DNA of 64,000 nucleotides, taken from assembly GCF_012396605.1 (NCBI RefSeq), contig NZ_JAAXPW010000009.1:1-64000 (forward strand), written 5' to 3'. Made by a program: the position numbers and the translations under genes. This document shows, one piece after another, positions 33,527 through 42,310 of this stretch; within the stretch, counting starts at the first letter, position 1, and each line of letters opens with the position of its first letter. The stretch comes from Ureibacillus thermosphaericus. Lineage in GTDB: Bacteria > Bacillota > Bacilli > Bacillales_A > Planococcaceae. The notes beneath the pieces were generated by a model, which searched no databases, had not been told where the DNA came from, and saw nothing but the letters and a program-made list of their open reading frames with translations.

Positions 33527-34270
33527 CTAAAACAATTGTTTCTCTGGTATGTGACCTGCCTTTTTAATTTTCGTTTCTAAATAATAACGATTTGTTTCAG
33601 TTAAGCCGCCCCAAAGTGGAATATGTTTATCAGCTAATAGACCATGATGTTTTAACGCTTCCAGTTTTTTAGGGTTGTTTGTAATTAAAGTTACAGGTTT
33701 ATTGCGAAGAGTCTCTAATACTTTAATTGCTTCTTCATAGGACCTTGTATCATCTTCAAAACCAAGTGCATGGTTGGCTTCTACTGTATCATAACCTTCT
33801 TCTTGCAATAAGTAAGCTAATGATTTTGAAAATAATCCAATCCCACGGCCCTCATGATTCGCTAAATAAAAGATTGCACCACATCCATGTTCAACAATCA
33901 TTTTCATCGATTCATGTAATTGATAACCGCAATCACACCGTTGACTTCCGAAAATATCTCCAGTATGACAAATGCTGTGCATACGAATAAGCGCTTCCTC
34001 ATCATTTTCAAAATCTCCGTAAACCAATACAGATGATTGTTGAGATTCTTGCAAGTTCGCACTTAAAATATAATTTAACACTTCTTCCTTTGTTGAAATG
34101 GGTTCATCTAGCTTCAACCAAGTATACCACTGGAATGTGGCTTCAAAATTATCTTGTTTTACAGGGAGTTTTACTGGGCCAACAAGACAAATTTGCTCAT
34201 TTTCTTTATATGAAATTAACTGCATTTTTTTAAGCAAAATGTCATTCTTATTTAATAGTAGATTTTTCAA
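33527..34270 (-). CDS. ribA: Stand-alone GTP cyclohydrolase II
   Basis: Converts GTP to diaminopyrimidine phosphate, formate and pyrophosphate. The 247-aa protein has the zinc-binding segment RMHSICHTGDIFGSQRCDCG, the active-site motif NHEGRGIGLFSK, DTVEANHALGF and ITNNPKKLEAL. It lacks the N-terminal DHBP synthase domain of the RibBA fusions common in Bacillus. The start is TTG, 7 nt after AGGTG; an overlapping ATG is out of frame. A 10-bp perfect inverted repeat lies 34 nt upstream. Confidence 0.88.
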   Translation of the reverse strand: MKNLLLNKNDILLKKMQLISYKENEQICLVGPVKLPVKQDNFEATFQWYTWLKLDEPISTKEEVLNYILSANLQESQQSSVLVYGDFENDEEALIRMHSICHTGDIFGSQRCDCGYQLHESMKMIVEHGCGAIFYLANHEGRGIGLFSKSLAYLLQEEGYDTVEANHALGFEDDTRSYEEAIKVLETLRNKPVTLITNNPKKLEALKHHGLLADKHIPLWGGLTETNRYYLETKIKKAGHIPEKQLF

Positions 34271-34303
34271 TATTCATCACCTAATTCAACTAAATCTATT
34301 TAA

Positions 34304-34328
34304 AATTCCTATTTTATTAATAGGAATT
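34304..34328. promoter_or_regulatory. 10-bp palindrome upstream of ribA
   Basis: AATTCCTATT (34304-34313) and AATAGGAATT (34319-34328) are exact inverted copies with a 5-nt spacer, 34 nt upstream of the ribA start. It could be an operator or a small mRNA hairpin. The remaining bases to 34590 are AT-rich and contain no FMN riboswitch (no conserved GGGGCAGGGTG or CCCACGAGCC-like segments) and no gene that I can see. Confidence 0.5.
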
Positions 34329-34591
34329 AATCTTTGCCTTTTTTAATATAGCTGAAATAGGTTTAAAAAGCAAAAGAAGTGTTTTCCATGTTACTTTTTG
34401 TATAATAATAGAAATATTATTTAGATAAAACATTTTCGTACGAACTAATTGCTATTTTACATTTTTAATTTCGGCAGATTTTTCTTTATTATAAGAAGTG
34501 CTATTTTATCATCTTTATGCAATCAATGAACATGACTTTAAGGGGATAAAAGTCGACCAATTGTTATAATTTATTTGATTGACAATATAAT

Positions 34592-34640
34592 AAAAAATAC
34601 ACTTCATTTTCTAAAATAATTGAAAGTGAAGTGTATTTTT
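34592..34640. terminator. Terminator after LysM-3D gene
   Basis: Thirteen-bp stem (AAAATACACTTCA-type arms at 34592-34604 and 34627-34640) around a 22-nt loop, A/T flanked on both sides. Confidence 0.75.
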
Positions 34641-34672
34641 TATGAGTTACTTTTTCATCATGATATGAAATG

Positions 34673-35416
34673 TTAATCTAAAATTTTAATTTTTACCTTT
34701 TTTACTCCCCACTGCATTGCTTGATCATGGGAAGGGATGAATACATCAATTTTATTTCCTTTAATGGCTCCTCCAGTATCACCAGCAATTGCATAACCGT
34801 AGCCTTCCACCCATACTTTTGTACCGAGTGGGATAATGTTAGGATCAACAGCAATTACTTTCATATGTGGATTTTCTCGTAAATTTATCCCATAAGCAGT
34901 AGTACCAGAACATCCTTCACAGTATGCGGTATATGCTGTTGCTGTAACAGTCATTTCTTTTAATGATGACGGTTCATCTTCTTTTATCACTTGCTGAGTG
35001 GTAGTAGGTGATGCTTTCGTTTCTCTTTTCGGCAAGAAGCCTCCCGTTGTGTCAGCTACAATAGAAATCGGTTTGTATTCTTTTTTGTATTTTTCGTCAT
35101 TGTAAATAATCAATTTCTTACCTGGATGAATCAATGTATTGTCTAAATCGTTCCATTCCATTAATAAATCTAATGGTACTTCATGATTTAATGCAATTCG
35201 GAACAAGTTGTCCCCTTCCTTCACAGTGTATATAGTAAATAGTGGGGCTTTCATAAAAGCAAGTTGGCGAGTAATTGCATCTTCCACCACTCCATTACCT
35301 AAAATGTTGGTGACAAAGTCGATTTCCCCTTTTTCCACTGATGTTTCTTTTGCATATGTCAATGATGTTGTAAACAATGTCAAACATAAAAGTATATATG
35401 CTACAATTTTTTTCAT
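34673..35416 (-). CDS. Secreted LysM and 3D-domain cell-wall protein
   Basis: A 247-aa exported protein of the YocH/YuiC type, likely a wall-remodelling lytic enzyme. Signal peptide to about residue 22 (TYA-KET); one LysM domain at about 62-106 (YTVKEGDNLFRIALNHEVPL...IHPGKKLIIY); linker; then a 3D domain at about 155-247 with the three Asp positions in VIAVDPNIIPLGTKV, AGDTGGAIKGNKIDVF. The 3D domain resembles the double-psi barrel of MltA and resuscitation-promoting factors (Sps family). AAGGAGG precedes ATG by 8 nt. Confidence 0.86.
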   Translation of the reverse strand: MKKIVAYILLCLTLFTTSLTYAKETSVEKGEIDFVTNILGNGVVEDAITRQLAFMKAPLFTIYTVKEGDNLFRIALNHEVPLDLLMEWNDLDNTLIHPGKKLIIYNDEKYKKEYKPISIVADTTGGFLPKRETKASPTTTQQVIKEDEPSSLKEMTVTATAYTAYCEGCSGTTAYGINLRENPHMKVIAVDPNIIPLGTKVWVEGYGYAIAGDTGGAIKGNKIDVFIPSHDQAMQWGVKKVKIKILD

Positions 35417-35611
35417 ACTTAGTCCTCCTTAACAAACAAACTTGCAATTCACTTTTTGTTAATACGAACTAAGTATTGTCCAAATATTTACATTTTTATT
35501 CATAATTTGATAAAAATTAAATAATACAGCTTTCAAACTAGTTGATAAAATGAGAGAAAGGGCTTGTATCAGAAAATTGCTTAGTTCAAAAAAAGGTTCT
35601 GAATCGTTGCT

Positions 35612-35649
35612 ACAAAAAATAAAATCCTCTAGAAAATCTCTAGAGGATT
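35612..35649 (-). terminator. Terminator after 71-aa gene
   Basis: AATCCTCTAGA and TCTAGAGGATT form an 11-bp stem with a 5-nt loop, followed on the minus strand by TTTATTTTTTG; it begins just inside the end of the gene. Confidence 0.85.
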
Positions 35650-35651
35650 GT

Positions 35652-35867
35652 TTAATTTAGATATTCATCCGAACAGCTTGGGAACATATATATTCCTTGT
35701 ATCATATGAAAATCATAATGTCTTTGTATAAATTTTTCTTGATATAAGTATTCCATTAAGGAGATTTCATGCTCATTTGCACTGCATAATACCCCTGAGA
35801 CACTTAATCCATTTTTAAACGAAACACCGATGGGCTGACCGATTAAATATTTTATTTTTTCAAACAC
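35652..35867 (-). CDS. Small beta-rich protein, unknown function
   Basis: A 71-aa product with a pattern of short strands (GQPIGVSFKNGLSVSGVLCS, EISLMEYLYQEKFIQRHYDF) reminiscent of Sm-like or SH3-like barrels and of DUF2642-type Bacillus proteins; that assignment is weak. AAAGGGGGC lies upstream of the ATG. It is monocistronic with its own terminator. Confidence 0.55.
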   Translation of the reverse strand: MFEKIKYLIGQPIGVSFKNGLSVSGVLCSANEHEISLMEYLYQEKFIQRHYDFHMIQGIYMFPSCSDEYLN

Positions 35868-36051
35868 GATTTGCCCCCTTTCTTACCCCATTGTATGCTT
35901 CTATTCAGTTAATTGGCTGTGTGGGCTATTTAAGAAATCTTTAGAGAGCAACTCATGTAAAATAAATGTTTAATCAATCAGGTCTGTCTACTATTGGTTT
36001 AGAACAACCTGAAACTTGTTAGTTAGTTTACATAATATATTTATTTCTATA

Positions 36052-36693
36052 TTAAAACGATTGTCCTTTTACTTGCTGCAACATTTCCTTAAATATTTCA
36101 TTTCTTTTTATTACATCTCCTTCAACCGTAAGATTGTAAAATTTGGAATCCAATAATTGGGTTAAAAGTTTTTTCCTTAATGAACGATCAGCAATTTGAT
36201 TTAAAACGATATGACGAGCGTAATCTAAAAATTCTATATAGTCCTCAAATTTTTCATCAAATTGTTGTTCGAGATCTTTTTTAATTTTTTTTGCTAAACT
36301 AGGACTAGCACCGCCAGTAGAAATGGAGATGTTAAGTTTCCCTCTCTTTATGGTTGCTGGTGTAATAAAGTCACTATCTTTCGGATTATCTGCAAGCAAC
36401 AAAAGTTGATGTTCTTTTTTATGGATTCGTATTTCATGATTTGTAGCTGAATCATTTGTTGTAGCAATAATGATATTTGCCTGTTCAATATCTATAGGTT
36501 CAAAAGTTTTTTCAATCCATTTCGCGTTATTGTGTTTCATCCATTCCTTAATTTCTGGAATAATGGTTGGACTAATGATCGTTAAGTTTGCTTCTGTTCC
36601 CTCTAATCCTATTAGTTTTTGATAAGCAACACGTCCCCCACCGATTACGACAACATTTTTATCTTTTATATTCATCATGATTGGATAATACAT
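36052..36693 (-). CDS. Precorrin-2 dehydrogenase
   Basis: The 213-aa protein is of the Met8/SirC/YlnF type that oxidises precorrin-2 to sirohydrochlorin with NAD+. The Rossmann segment NVVVIGGGRVAYQKLIGL and the ADNPKDSDFITPATIKRGKL, ISTGGASPSLAKKIK segments are family-typical; the C-terminal helical domain follows. It may also be a ferrochelatase for sirohaem. It is not in the cobalamin operon but its product is the substrate of CbiX there, so it probably feeds both pathways. Start ATG with AGGGGG upstream. Monocistronic. Confidence 0.88.
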   Translation of the reverse strand: MYYPIMMNIKDKNVVVIGGGRVAYQKLIGLEGTEANLTIISPTIIPEIKEWMKHNNAKWIEKTFEPIDIEQANIIIATTNDSATNHEIRIHKKEHQLLLLADNPKDSDFITPATIKRGKLNISISTGGASPSLAKKIKKDLEQQFDEKFEDYIEFLDYARHIVLNQIADRSLRKKLLTQLLDSKFYNLTVEGDVIKRNEIFKEMLQQVKGQSF

Positions 36694-36759
36694 GATTGAC
36701 CCCCTCTGTTATATAATCATTCTTTTAAATTTTGTTTATTACTATAACCTAAAATTCAT

Positions 36760-36811
36760 TATTAAATATAAAAATACACCATTTTTCTTTATTGAAAAAT
36801 GATGTATTTTT
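36760..36811 (-). terminator. Terminator of liv operon
   Basis: Long stem (AAATACAC-CATTTTTC with GAAAAATG-TGTATTT, one mismatch) followed on the minus strand by TTTTATATTT, 20 nt after livF. Confidence 0.75.
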
Positions 36812-36831
36812 GAACTAATAACTATCTTTAT

Positions 36832-37539
36832 TTATGCAAGATATGCTTCTTTTACCTCTTCATTTTCAGCAAGTTCTTTTCCTGTTCCCGTTAAGACAAT
36901 TTCACCATTTTGAATAACGTAACCTCGGTGTGCAATGCTTAATGCCTGATATGCATTTTGTTCGACTAACAAAATTGTAATGCCCATCTCATTCAATTGA
37001 AGTATGATTTCAAATATTTGTTCAACGACAATTGGAGCAAGTCCCATAGAAGGTTCATCAAGCATTAATAAATTAGGCTGCATCATCAATGCTCGACCGA
37101 TTGCAAGCATTTGTTGCTCCCCGCCACTCATTGTTCCACCCTTCTGATTCATGCGTTCTTTTAATCTCGGAAAGTAAGTAAAGACATTTTCCATACGTTC
37201 TTCGATTACTGCTTTTCCCTTTACAGAAAATGCTCCCATAAGCAAATTTTCTTTCACTGTTAAATTGGCAAAAATTCTTCTACCTTCTGGTACGTGACTA
37301 ATTCCCATCAATGTTGTTTCATGGGCTTGTTTGTTTGTGATATCTTGTCCATTGTAGAGTATCGCTCCTTTTTTCACTTTTGCTAAACCACTTATTGATT
37401 TTAATGTCGTTGATTTTCCCGCACCATTGCTCCCTATTAAAGTAACGATTTCTCCACGTTCTACTTGAAAACTTACCCCTTTTAATGCCTGAATTGCTCC
37501 GTAGTAGGTTTCAATATTGTTCACTTCCAAAACAGTCAT
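36832..37539 (-). CDS. livF: Branched-chain amino acid ABC transporter ATPase LivF
   Basis: One of two ATPases of a branched-chain amino acid importer. The 235-aa protein has Walker A GSNGAGKSTT, signature MSGGEQQML, Walker B LLMLDEPSMGLAP and the LivF-type ending. ATG 37539 is chosen (AGGTG 6 nt upstream) rather than the GTG 9 nt before it. It starts 5 nt after the livG stop and is the last gene of livJHMGF. Confidence 0.9.
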   Translation of the reverse strand: MTVLEVNNIETYYGAIQALKGVSFQVERGEIVTLIGSNGAGKSTTLKSISGLAKVKKGAILYNGQDITNKQAHETTLMGISHVPEGRRIFANLTVKENLLMGAFSVKGKAVIEERMENVFTYFPRLKERMNQKGGTMSGGEQQMLAIGRALMMQPNLLMLDEPSMGLAPIVVEQIFEIILQLNEMGITILLVEQNAYQALSIAHRGYVIQNGEIVLTGTGKELAENEEVKEAYLA

Positions 37540-37544
37540 TCCAC

Positions 37545-38327
37545 TCACCTCTTTTCTAGTTCCAAAGCAGCTTTTCCTAAATAGGCTTCTATCACTTTTG
37601 GATTCGATCTTATTTCATCTGGATTACCTTCCGCAATTTTTTCGCCATGGTCAAGAACGACAATATGCTCAGAAATTTCCATAACTAATTTCATATCATG
37701 TTCAATTAAAATGACCGTTACATTGAATTCTTTTCCCATCCGTTGAATTACTTCGGTTAATTCCCGCGTTTCTCTTGGGTTCATTCCTGCTGCTGGTTCA
37801 TCCAGTAAAAGTAATTTCGGTTTCGTTGCTAAAGCACGAGCAATTTCCAACTTTCTTTGGTTCCCATAACTTAGACTGCTCGCTTTTTCGTTTATAAATG
37901 GTTCCAGATTAAAATATTCCAAAAGTCGATAAGCTTCCACTTCCGCCTCTGACTCTTCTTTTCTTGTATTCGGTAGATTAAGAAAAATTCCTAATAGATT
38001 TCCTCTTAAATGGGTATGCATTCCAACTAATACATTTTCGATGACCGTCATTTCCCCGAAAAGACGGATATTTTGGAAGGTTCTGGAGATACCACGTTTA
38101 GCAACCTGATCTGGCTTTAATCCAACAATAGACTTGCCTTCTAGTAAAATTTCCCCTTCAGTAGGTTGATAAACTCCTGTAATCATATTAAAAAATGTCG
38201 TTTTTCCAGCACCGTTTGGACCAATTACTGCTGTAATGGAACCTTGTTTAACAGCCATTGAAATATTGGAATTGGCCGTTAATCCACCAAACTTCTTAGT
38301 TAAATTGGAAACTTCTAATATATTCAT
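37545..38327 (-). CDS. livG: Branched-chain amino acid ABC transporter ATPase LivG
   Basis: The second ATPase, 260 aa. Walker A GPNGAGKTTFF, SRTFQNIRLFGEMTV, signature LSYGNQRKLEIARAL, Walker B LLLLDEPAAGMNP, and the LivG-type extended tail EAYLGKA. AGGGGG precedes the ATG by 6 nt; 11 nt after livM. Confidence 0.9.
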   Translation of the reverse strand: MNILEVSNLTKKFGGLTANSNISMAVKQGSITAVIGPNGAGKTTFFNMITGVYQPTEGEILLEGKSIVGLKPDQVAKRGISRTFQNIRLFGEMTVIENVLVGMHTHLRGNLLGIFLNLPNTRKEESEAEVEAYRLLEYFNLEPFINEKASSLSYGNQRKLEIARALATKPKLLLLDEPAAGMNPRETRELTEVIQRMGKEFNVTVILIEHDMKLVMEISEHIVVLDHGEKIAEGNPDEIRSNPKVIEAYLGKAALELEKR

Positions 38328-38338
38328 TGCTACACCCC

Positions 38339-39631
38339 CTAGGCTTGCACTCGATCTGTATCATTCGAACCTATATTGGATATTGCAGCTTTTTTCTGAG
38401 CTCTTTCTTTTATTTGTTCTACGTCAAACTTTTTATTCTTTGCAGGAATTAATCCCTTTGTTCGATAGATAGCAAAAATAACTAGTAGCACCCCAAAAAT
38501 GAATCGTTGAAGTTTTGCAGGTGTTAATGCATCAGGAATTGTAATCACACCTTGTAAACTTAATTGATTCAGCCAATTCGTCAACTCCGTTAATACTTGC
38601 AAATTTAAAATTGTTACTAATGCTGCCCCTAAAATGGCTCCCGGAACACTACCCATTCCACCTAATACAACCATTACTAAAATCGTAAATGATTCTAGTA
38701 GTGTAAAACTTGTTGGATCTATAAATTGTTGCTTAGCTGCAAATACAACGCCCATGATACCCGAAAAAGAAGCACCTAAGGCAAAGGCGAGTAATTTTGT
38801 TTTCACTAACGGAATACCCATCGCTTGTGCAGCAATTTCGTTTTCTCTAACAGCCTTCCATGCACGACCTATTTTTGAATGTTCCAAACGATTTACTGCA
38901 AAAATCGTAAATAGTAAGATGAAGAGGACAATAAAGTAGTATTGATTTGGATAAATAATTTCCAATCCAAACAGATTTGGTGGTGTGATGGATGCAATCC
39001 CCATAGCACCGTTCGTAAAGTTAATTGGTCTATCTAAATTATTGAAAATAATTCGGATGATCTCACCAAAAGCAAGAGTAACTATAGCTAAATAATCTCC
39101 TTTTACCCGTAGCACAGGAACACCAATTAACACTCCGGCAATTGCTGCCATAATACCACCGATAATTAAAAAACCCCAGAAAGTACTACCACTTAATGGA
39201 TATTCACCGAAGGGCATAAAGTTGGATGCCTGTGAAGTTGCAAAAATACTATACGAATACGCGCCAACCGCGAAGAACGCAACAAAGCCAAGATCTAATA
39301 ATCCCGCCATCCCAACGACGATATTTAATCCAAGCGCCATCGCTATATAAATACCCACCATTGTTGCTACTTCCATATAAGAATGGAAGGCTGGTCCACC
39401 GCTAGACGCAAATGGTATAAGAATGAATAATAACCCTAACGCTATTAACCATTTCGTCACGACCTTTAAATTCATATAATAGAGAATTAATAGTGAAGAC
39501 AGTAATAATAAGAATGAAACAACGGATTTTTGAGAGAAGTATAATGCGGATGAAGTCACGATGATGAAAAGGGTAAACAAAGTAATTTGAACCGATTTCT
39601 TTTGCAATAACATCGATAATTTTTCTTTCAT
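38339..39631 (-). CDS. livM: Branched-chain amino acid permease LivM
   Basis: A 430-aa polytopic permease with about ten hydrophobic segments. The LivM signature region GDYLAIVTLAFGEIIRII and the EAA-like loop GRAWKAVRENEIAAQAMGI are present, followed by GFSGIMG-like and MGSVPGAILGA segments. ATG 39631 follows AGGTG by 6 nt. It begins 10 nt after livH. Confidence 0.88.
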   Translation of the reverse strand: MKEKLSMLLQKKSVQITLFTLFIIVTSSALYFSQKSVVSFLLLLSSLLILYYMNLKVVTKWLIALGLLFILIPFASSGGPAFHSYMEVATMVGIYIAMALGLNIVVGMAGLLDLGFVAFFAVGAYSYSIFATSQASNFMPFGEYPLSGSTFWGFLIIGGIMAAIAGVLIGVPVLRVKGDYLAIVTLAFGEIIRIIFNNLDRPINFTNGAMGIASITPPNLFGLEIIYPNQYYFIVLFILLFTIFAVNRLEHSKIGRAWKAVRENEIAAQAMGIPLVKTKLLAFALGASFSGIMGVVFAAKQQFIDPTSFTLLESFTILVMVVLGGMGSVPGAILGAALVTILNLQVLTELTNWLNQLSLQGVITIPDALTPAKLQRFIFGVLLVIFAIYRTKGLIPAKNKKFDVEQIKERAQKKAAISNIGSNDTDRVQA

Positions 39632-39640
39632 TTCCATCAC

Positions 39641-40627
39641 CTACACTTTCTCTGTTGCTGCTTTTCCTAACAATCCCTCAGGCTTGAAGAGCAGTACTAA
39701 AATTAAAATTGCAAAAGCAAATACATCTTTATATTCTGCTCCAAAAATGCCACCTGTTAATAAAGAAAGATTTGCAGAAGCAAACATTTCGATTAATCCT
39801 AATAAAAAGCCTCCAAACATCGCTCCACGAATATTTCCAATTCCACCCATTACTGCGGCTATAAAAGCTTTAATCCCTAAAATAAATCCAATGTAAGGGT
39901 CAATCGTACCGTATTGTATGGCAAAAAGCACTCCTGTTGCTCCTCCTAATGAAGAACCAATAAAGAAGGTAATGGCGATCACTTTATTTACATTAATAGA
40001 CATTAGAGCTGCTGTTTCCCGATCCATTGAAACGGCACGAATCGCAGTTCCCCATTTCGTCTTATTGACAAAGAAATCTAGAGAAATCATCATACCAATG
40101 GCACAAATGAGCACTATAAAAAATGAAACTTTTAAACTTGCATCATTAAAAACTGATAAAAATGATGATACTGGTATTGTAATTTGTTTGGAAAATAAAG
40201 ACGGTCCTGTCACAATATAATTTCCAGTCAAGATTTCAGCAACTATTCGAACAACATCTTGAAGAATGAAAGATACACCGACAGCTGTAATTAAGGCAAC
40301 TAATCGAGGGGCTCGTCTCACCGGACGATAGGCAACTCTTTCAATACCCATTCCAAGTAAACCTGTACATAGTGCTGTTATAACTAATGCAATGATTAAT
40401 AATAAAAGACTCGGTATCGATGAACCAAATCCCATTCCAAGAATGATGAGCAGAACAGCTGTTCCAATATAAGCACCCGTCATAAAAATTTCACCGTGAG
40501 CAAAATTGATTAATTGTAAAATGCCATAAACCATCGTATACCCTAGTGCTACAACAGCATAAACGCTTCCGAGTGTTAAACCATCAATTATCACTTGAGG
40601 TAAAGTTTGGAGCATCTCTTGAAACAT
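39641..40627 (-). CDS. livH: Branched-chain amino acid permease LivH
   Basis: A 328-aa polytopic permease; N-terminal GLTLGSVYAVVALGYTMVYGI and NFAHGEIFM are typical, as is the loop KWGTAIRAVSMDRETAALMSI and GGIGNIRGAMFGG. GGAGGA precedes the ATG by 6 nt. It is separated from livJ by about 210 nt with two hairpins, which may give more binding protein than permease mRNA. Confidence 0.9.
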   Translation of the reverse strand: MFQEMLQTLPQVIIDGLTLGSVYAVVALGYTMVYGILQLINFAHGEIFMTGAYIGTAVLLIILGMGFGSSIPSLLLLIIALVITALCTGLLGMGIERVAYRPVRRAPRLVALITAVGVSFILQDVVRIVAEILTGNYIVTGPSLFSKQITIPVSSFLSVFNDASLKVSFFIVLICAIGMMISLDFFVNKTKWGTAIRAVSMDRETAALMSINVNKVIAITFFIGSSLGGATGVLFAIQYGTIDPYIGFILGIKAFIAAVMGGIGNIRGAMFGGFLLGLIEMFASANLSLLTGGIFGAEYKDVFAFAILILVLLFKPEGLLGKAATEKV

Positions 40628-40794
40628 AAAATTCCTCCAATCCGTTGTAAATTAAACTCGTGCTGTTTTATTCCCTCTCTTTTAGAAAAAAAGAGACGTC
40701 TGTAAAGGCAATTTAAGACGTCCTCCTTCGACGAGGTTAGTGACAAATTATATTGAGAACCATAGTAGCAATAATTTTTATTATTAGATAGGAA

Positions 40795-40825
40795 GGATGT
40801 CTAGTGTCCGGCTTTCTAGACATCC
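40795..40825 (-). terminator. Hairpin between livJ and livH (TGTNTAGAAAG family)
   Basis: A perfect 10-bp stem GGATGTCTAG/CTAGACATCC with an 11-nt loop, about 14 nt after the livJ stop. In livJ sense it reads GGATGTCTAGAAAGCCGGAC. No strong T-tract, so it may be an attenuating or mRNA-stabilising hairpin. A 7-bp stem (GACGTCT/AGACGTC) lies at about 40694-40721. Confidence 0.6.
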
Positions 40826-40838
40826 CCTTTCTGTCAGC

Positions 40839-42044
40839 TTATTGGCTTACTTCACCTACATACGATGCTGGATATTTTGCTTCCTCAAATTTATATAAAT
40901 ATACTTTTGCATTCTTGTTGTCTCCTTTTTCATCGAAAGAAACATCTGTGATGACTCCTTGATAATCAGTTATTGCTCTTACAGCTTCTACAACTGCTTC
41001 TTTCGGAGGAAGTTTGCCCCCATTTGCTTTAATAGCATTCTCTAAACCTTGTAAAAATACGCCCATTGCATCATATCCATAAGCCGAAAATGCTTCTGCT
41101 TCTTTATTGAATTTTGCTTTATAATCATCCATGAATTTTTTTCCTTCAGGGGTTGAACTTGTATCTCCAGCAACCGATGTAATGTACACATTCTTCACTG
41201 CTTCCCCAGCAATATCAACTAAACCTGAGGAGTCCATTCCATCGCCACCCATAATTGGTACATTTATTCCTTTATCACGTGCTTGTTTTATAATAATTCC
41301 ACCTTCACTATAAATGCCTCCAAAGAAAATTAAATCAGGTTTTTTATTTAATGCTTGATTGATGACACCATTGTAGTCTTTTTCACCAACTGTAATTCCT
41401 TCATATCCAACGATTTCAGCACCTAATTTTTCCGCTTCTGCAACAAACGCATCAGCAATTCCTGTACCATAGGCTGTTTTATCTTGAATCACGAAAATTC
41501 TTTTTGCTCCTAATTCATTGACTGCAAATTGAGCACCAGCTGGTCCTTGGAAATCATCACGGGCAACAATACGATTCACAGTTTTTAGCCCACGATCCGT
41601 TACATCTGTCGCAGTACTTCCAGGATTCACCATTGTTATGTTGTATTTCTCGTATATTTCTGAAGAAGGAATCGTAACCCCTGAGTTAAAGTGACCAATT
41701 ACTCCATAAATTGCATCATCTGCTCCTATTAAGTTGGCATTCGATACGCCTTTTTTTGGATCTGCTTGGTCATCATAAGGTTCCAATTGCAGTGTAAAGC
41801 CCATTTCTTCAAATCGTGATGCTTCTTCTTCCAATTTCATTTGAGCACCAAGTTTAATGGCTTCACCAATGATTGCATTACCACCGGATAACGGTGTATG
41901 GGTTGCAATTTTTATAACATTGGAATTAGCTCCAGTTTGTTCTGTTGTTGTTTGTTGACCGGATTGATTACTGGAACTTTGTGAACAGGCTGAAAGGATT
42001 ACCAACAATAAAGCGCTGGCAAAAACAACAAGTAATTTTTTCAT
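40839..42044 (-). CDS. livJ: Branched-chain amino acid-binding lipoprotein LivJ
   Basis: Periplasmic-binding fold lipoprotein (401 aa). Lipobox ILSAC places the lipidated Cys at residue 20. After a Gln/Ser/Thr-rich linker comes the Leu/Ile/Val-binding type I domain: IKIATHTPLSGGNAIIGEA, DDQADPKKGVSNANLI, HFNSGVTIPSSEIYEKY and YGTGIADAFVAEAEKLG. AAAGGAGGAG precedes ATG. First gene of the liv operon, behind a TnrA/GlnR box, so probably induced by nitrogen limitation. Exact ligand could be another amino acid or amide. Confidence 0.88.
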   Translation of the reverse strand: MKKLLVVFASALLLVILSACSQSSSNQSGQQTTTEQTGANSNVIKIATHTPLSGGNAIIGEAIKLGAQMKLEEEASRFEEMGFTLQLEPYDDQADPKKGVSNANLIGADDAIYGVIGHFNSGVTIPSSEIYEKYNITMVNPGSTATDVTDRGLKTVNRIVARDDFQGPAGAQFAVNELGAKRIFVIQDKTAYGTGIADAFVAEAEKLGAEIVGYEGITVGEKDYNGVINQALNKKPDLIFFGGIYSEGGIIIKQARDKGINVPIMGGDGMDSSGLVDIAGEAVKNVYITSVAGDTSSTPEGKKFMDDYKAKFNKEAEAFSAYGYDAMGVFLQGLENAIKANGGKLPPKEAVVEAVRAITDYQGVITDVSFDEKGDNKNAKVYLYKFEEAKYPASYVGEVSQ

Positions 42045-42128
42045 ACATCTCCTCCTTTTGATAAATTGTTCTCTTGAAAATAATGCTAATTTTAGTATAT
42101 TTTTTTACAATTTTGTGAACATCATCTT

Positions 42129-42145
42129 TGTAAGAACTCCTTACA
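42129..42145. promoter_or_regulatory. TnrA/GlnR box between livJ and tnrA
   Basis: TGTAAGAACTCCTTACA matches TGTNA-N7-TNACA exactly. It lies 85 nt upstream of livJ and about 165 nt upstream of tnrA, so it could serve both. Confidence 0.72.
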
Positions 42146-42310
42146 TACTTTTTTTATTAAACTTGCAACTTTTTTACATGTCGATTAATGAGATTTCTTG
42201 TAGAAACATTCACTATAAATATGATGTTAGTTTGGTATTTTTTTTCGAGCGGTTTAATAAATAGATATAGAGTTAAACATATAAGACTATCGGAAAGTGG
42301 GTAATGCTTG

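Noticed and set aside
34271-34590. FMN riboswitch expected ahead of ribA
   Set aside because: None of the conserved RFN segments could be found on the minus strand; only an AT-rich leader and a 10-bp palindrome.
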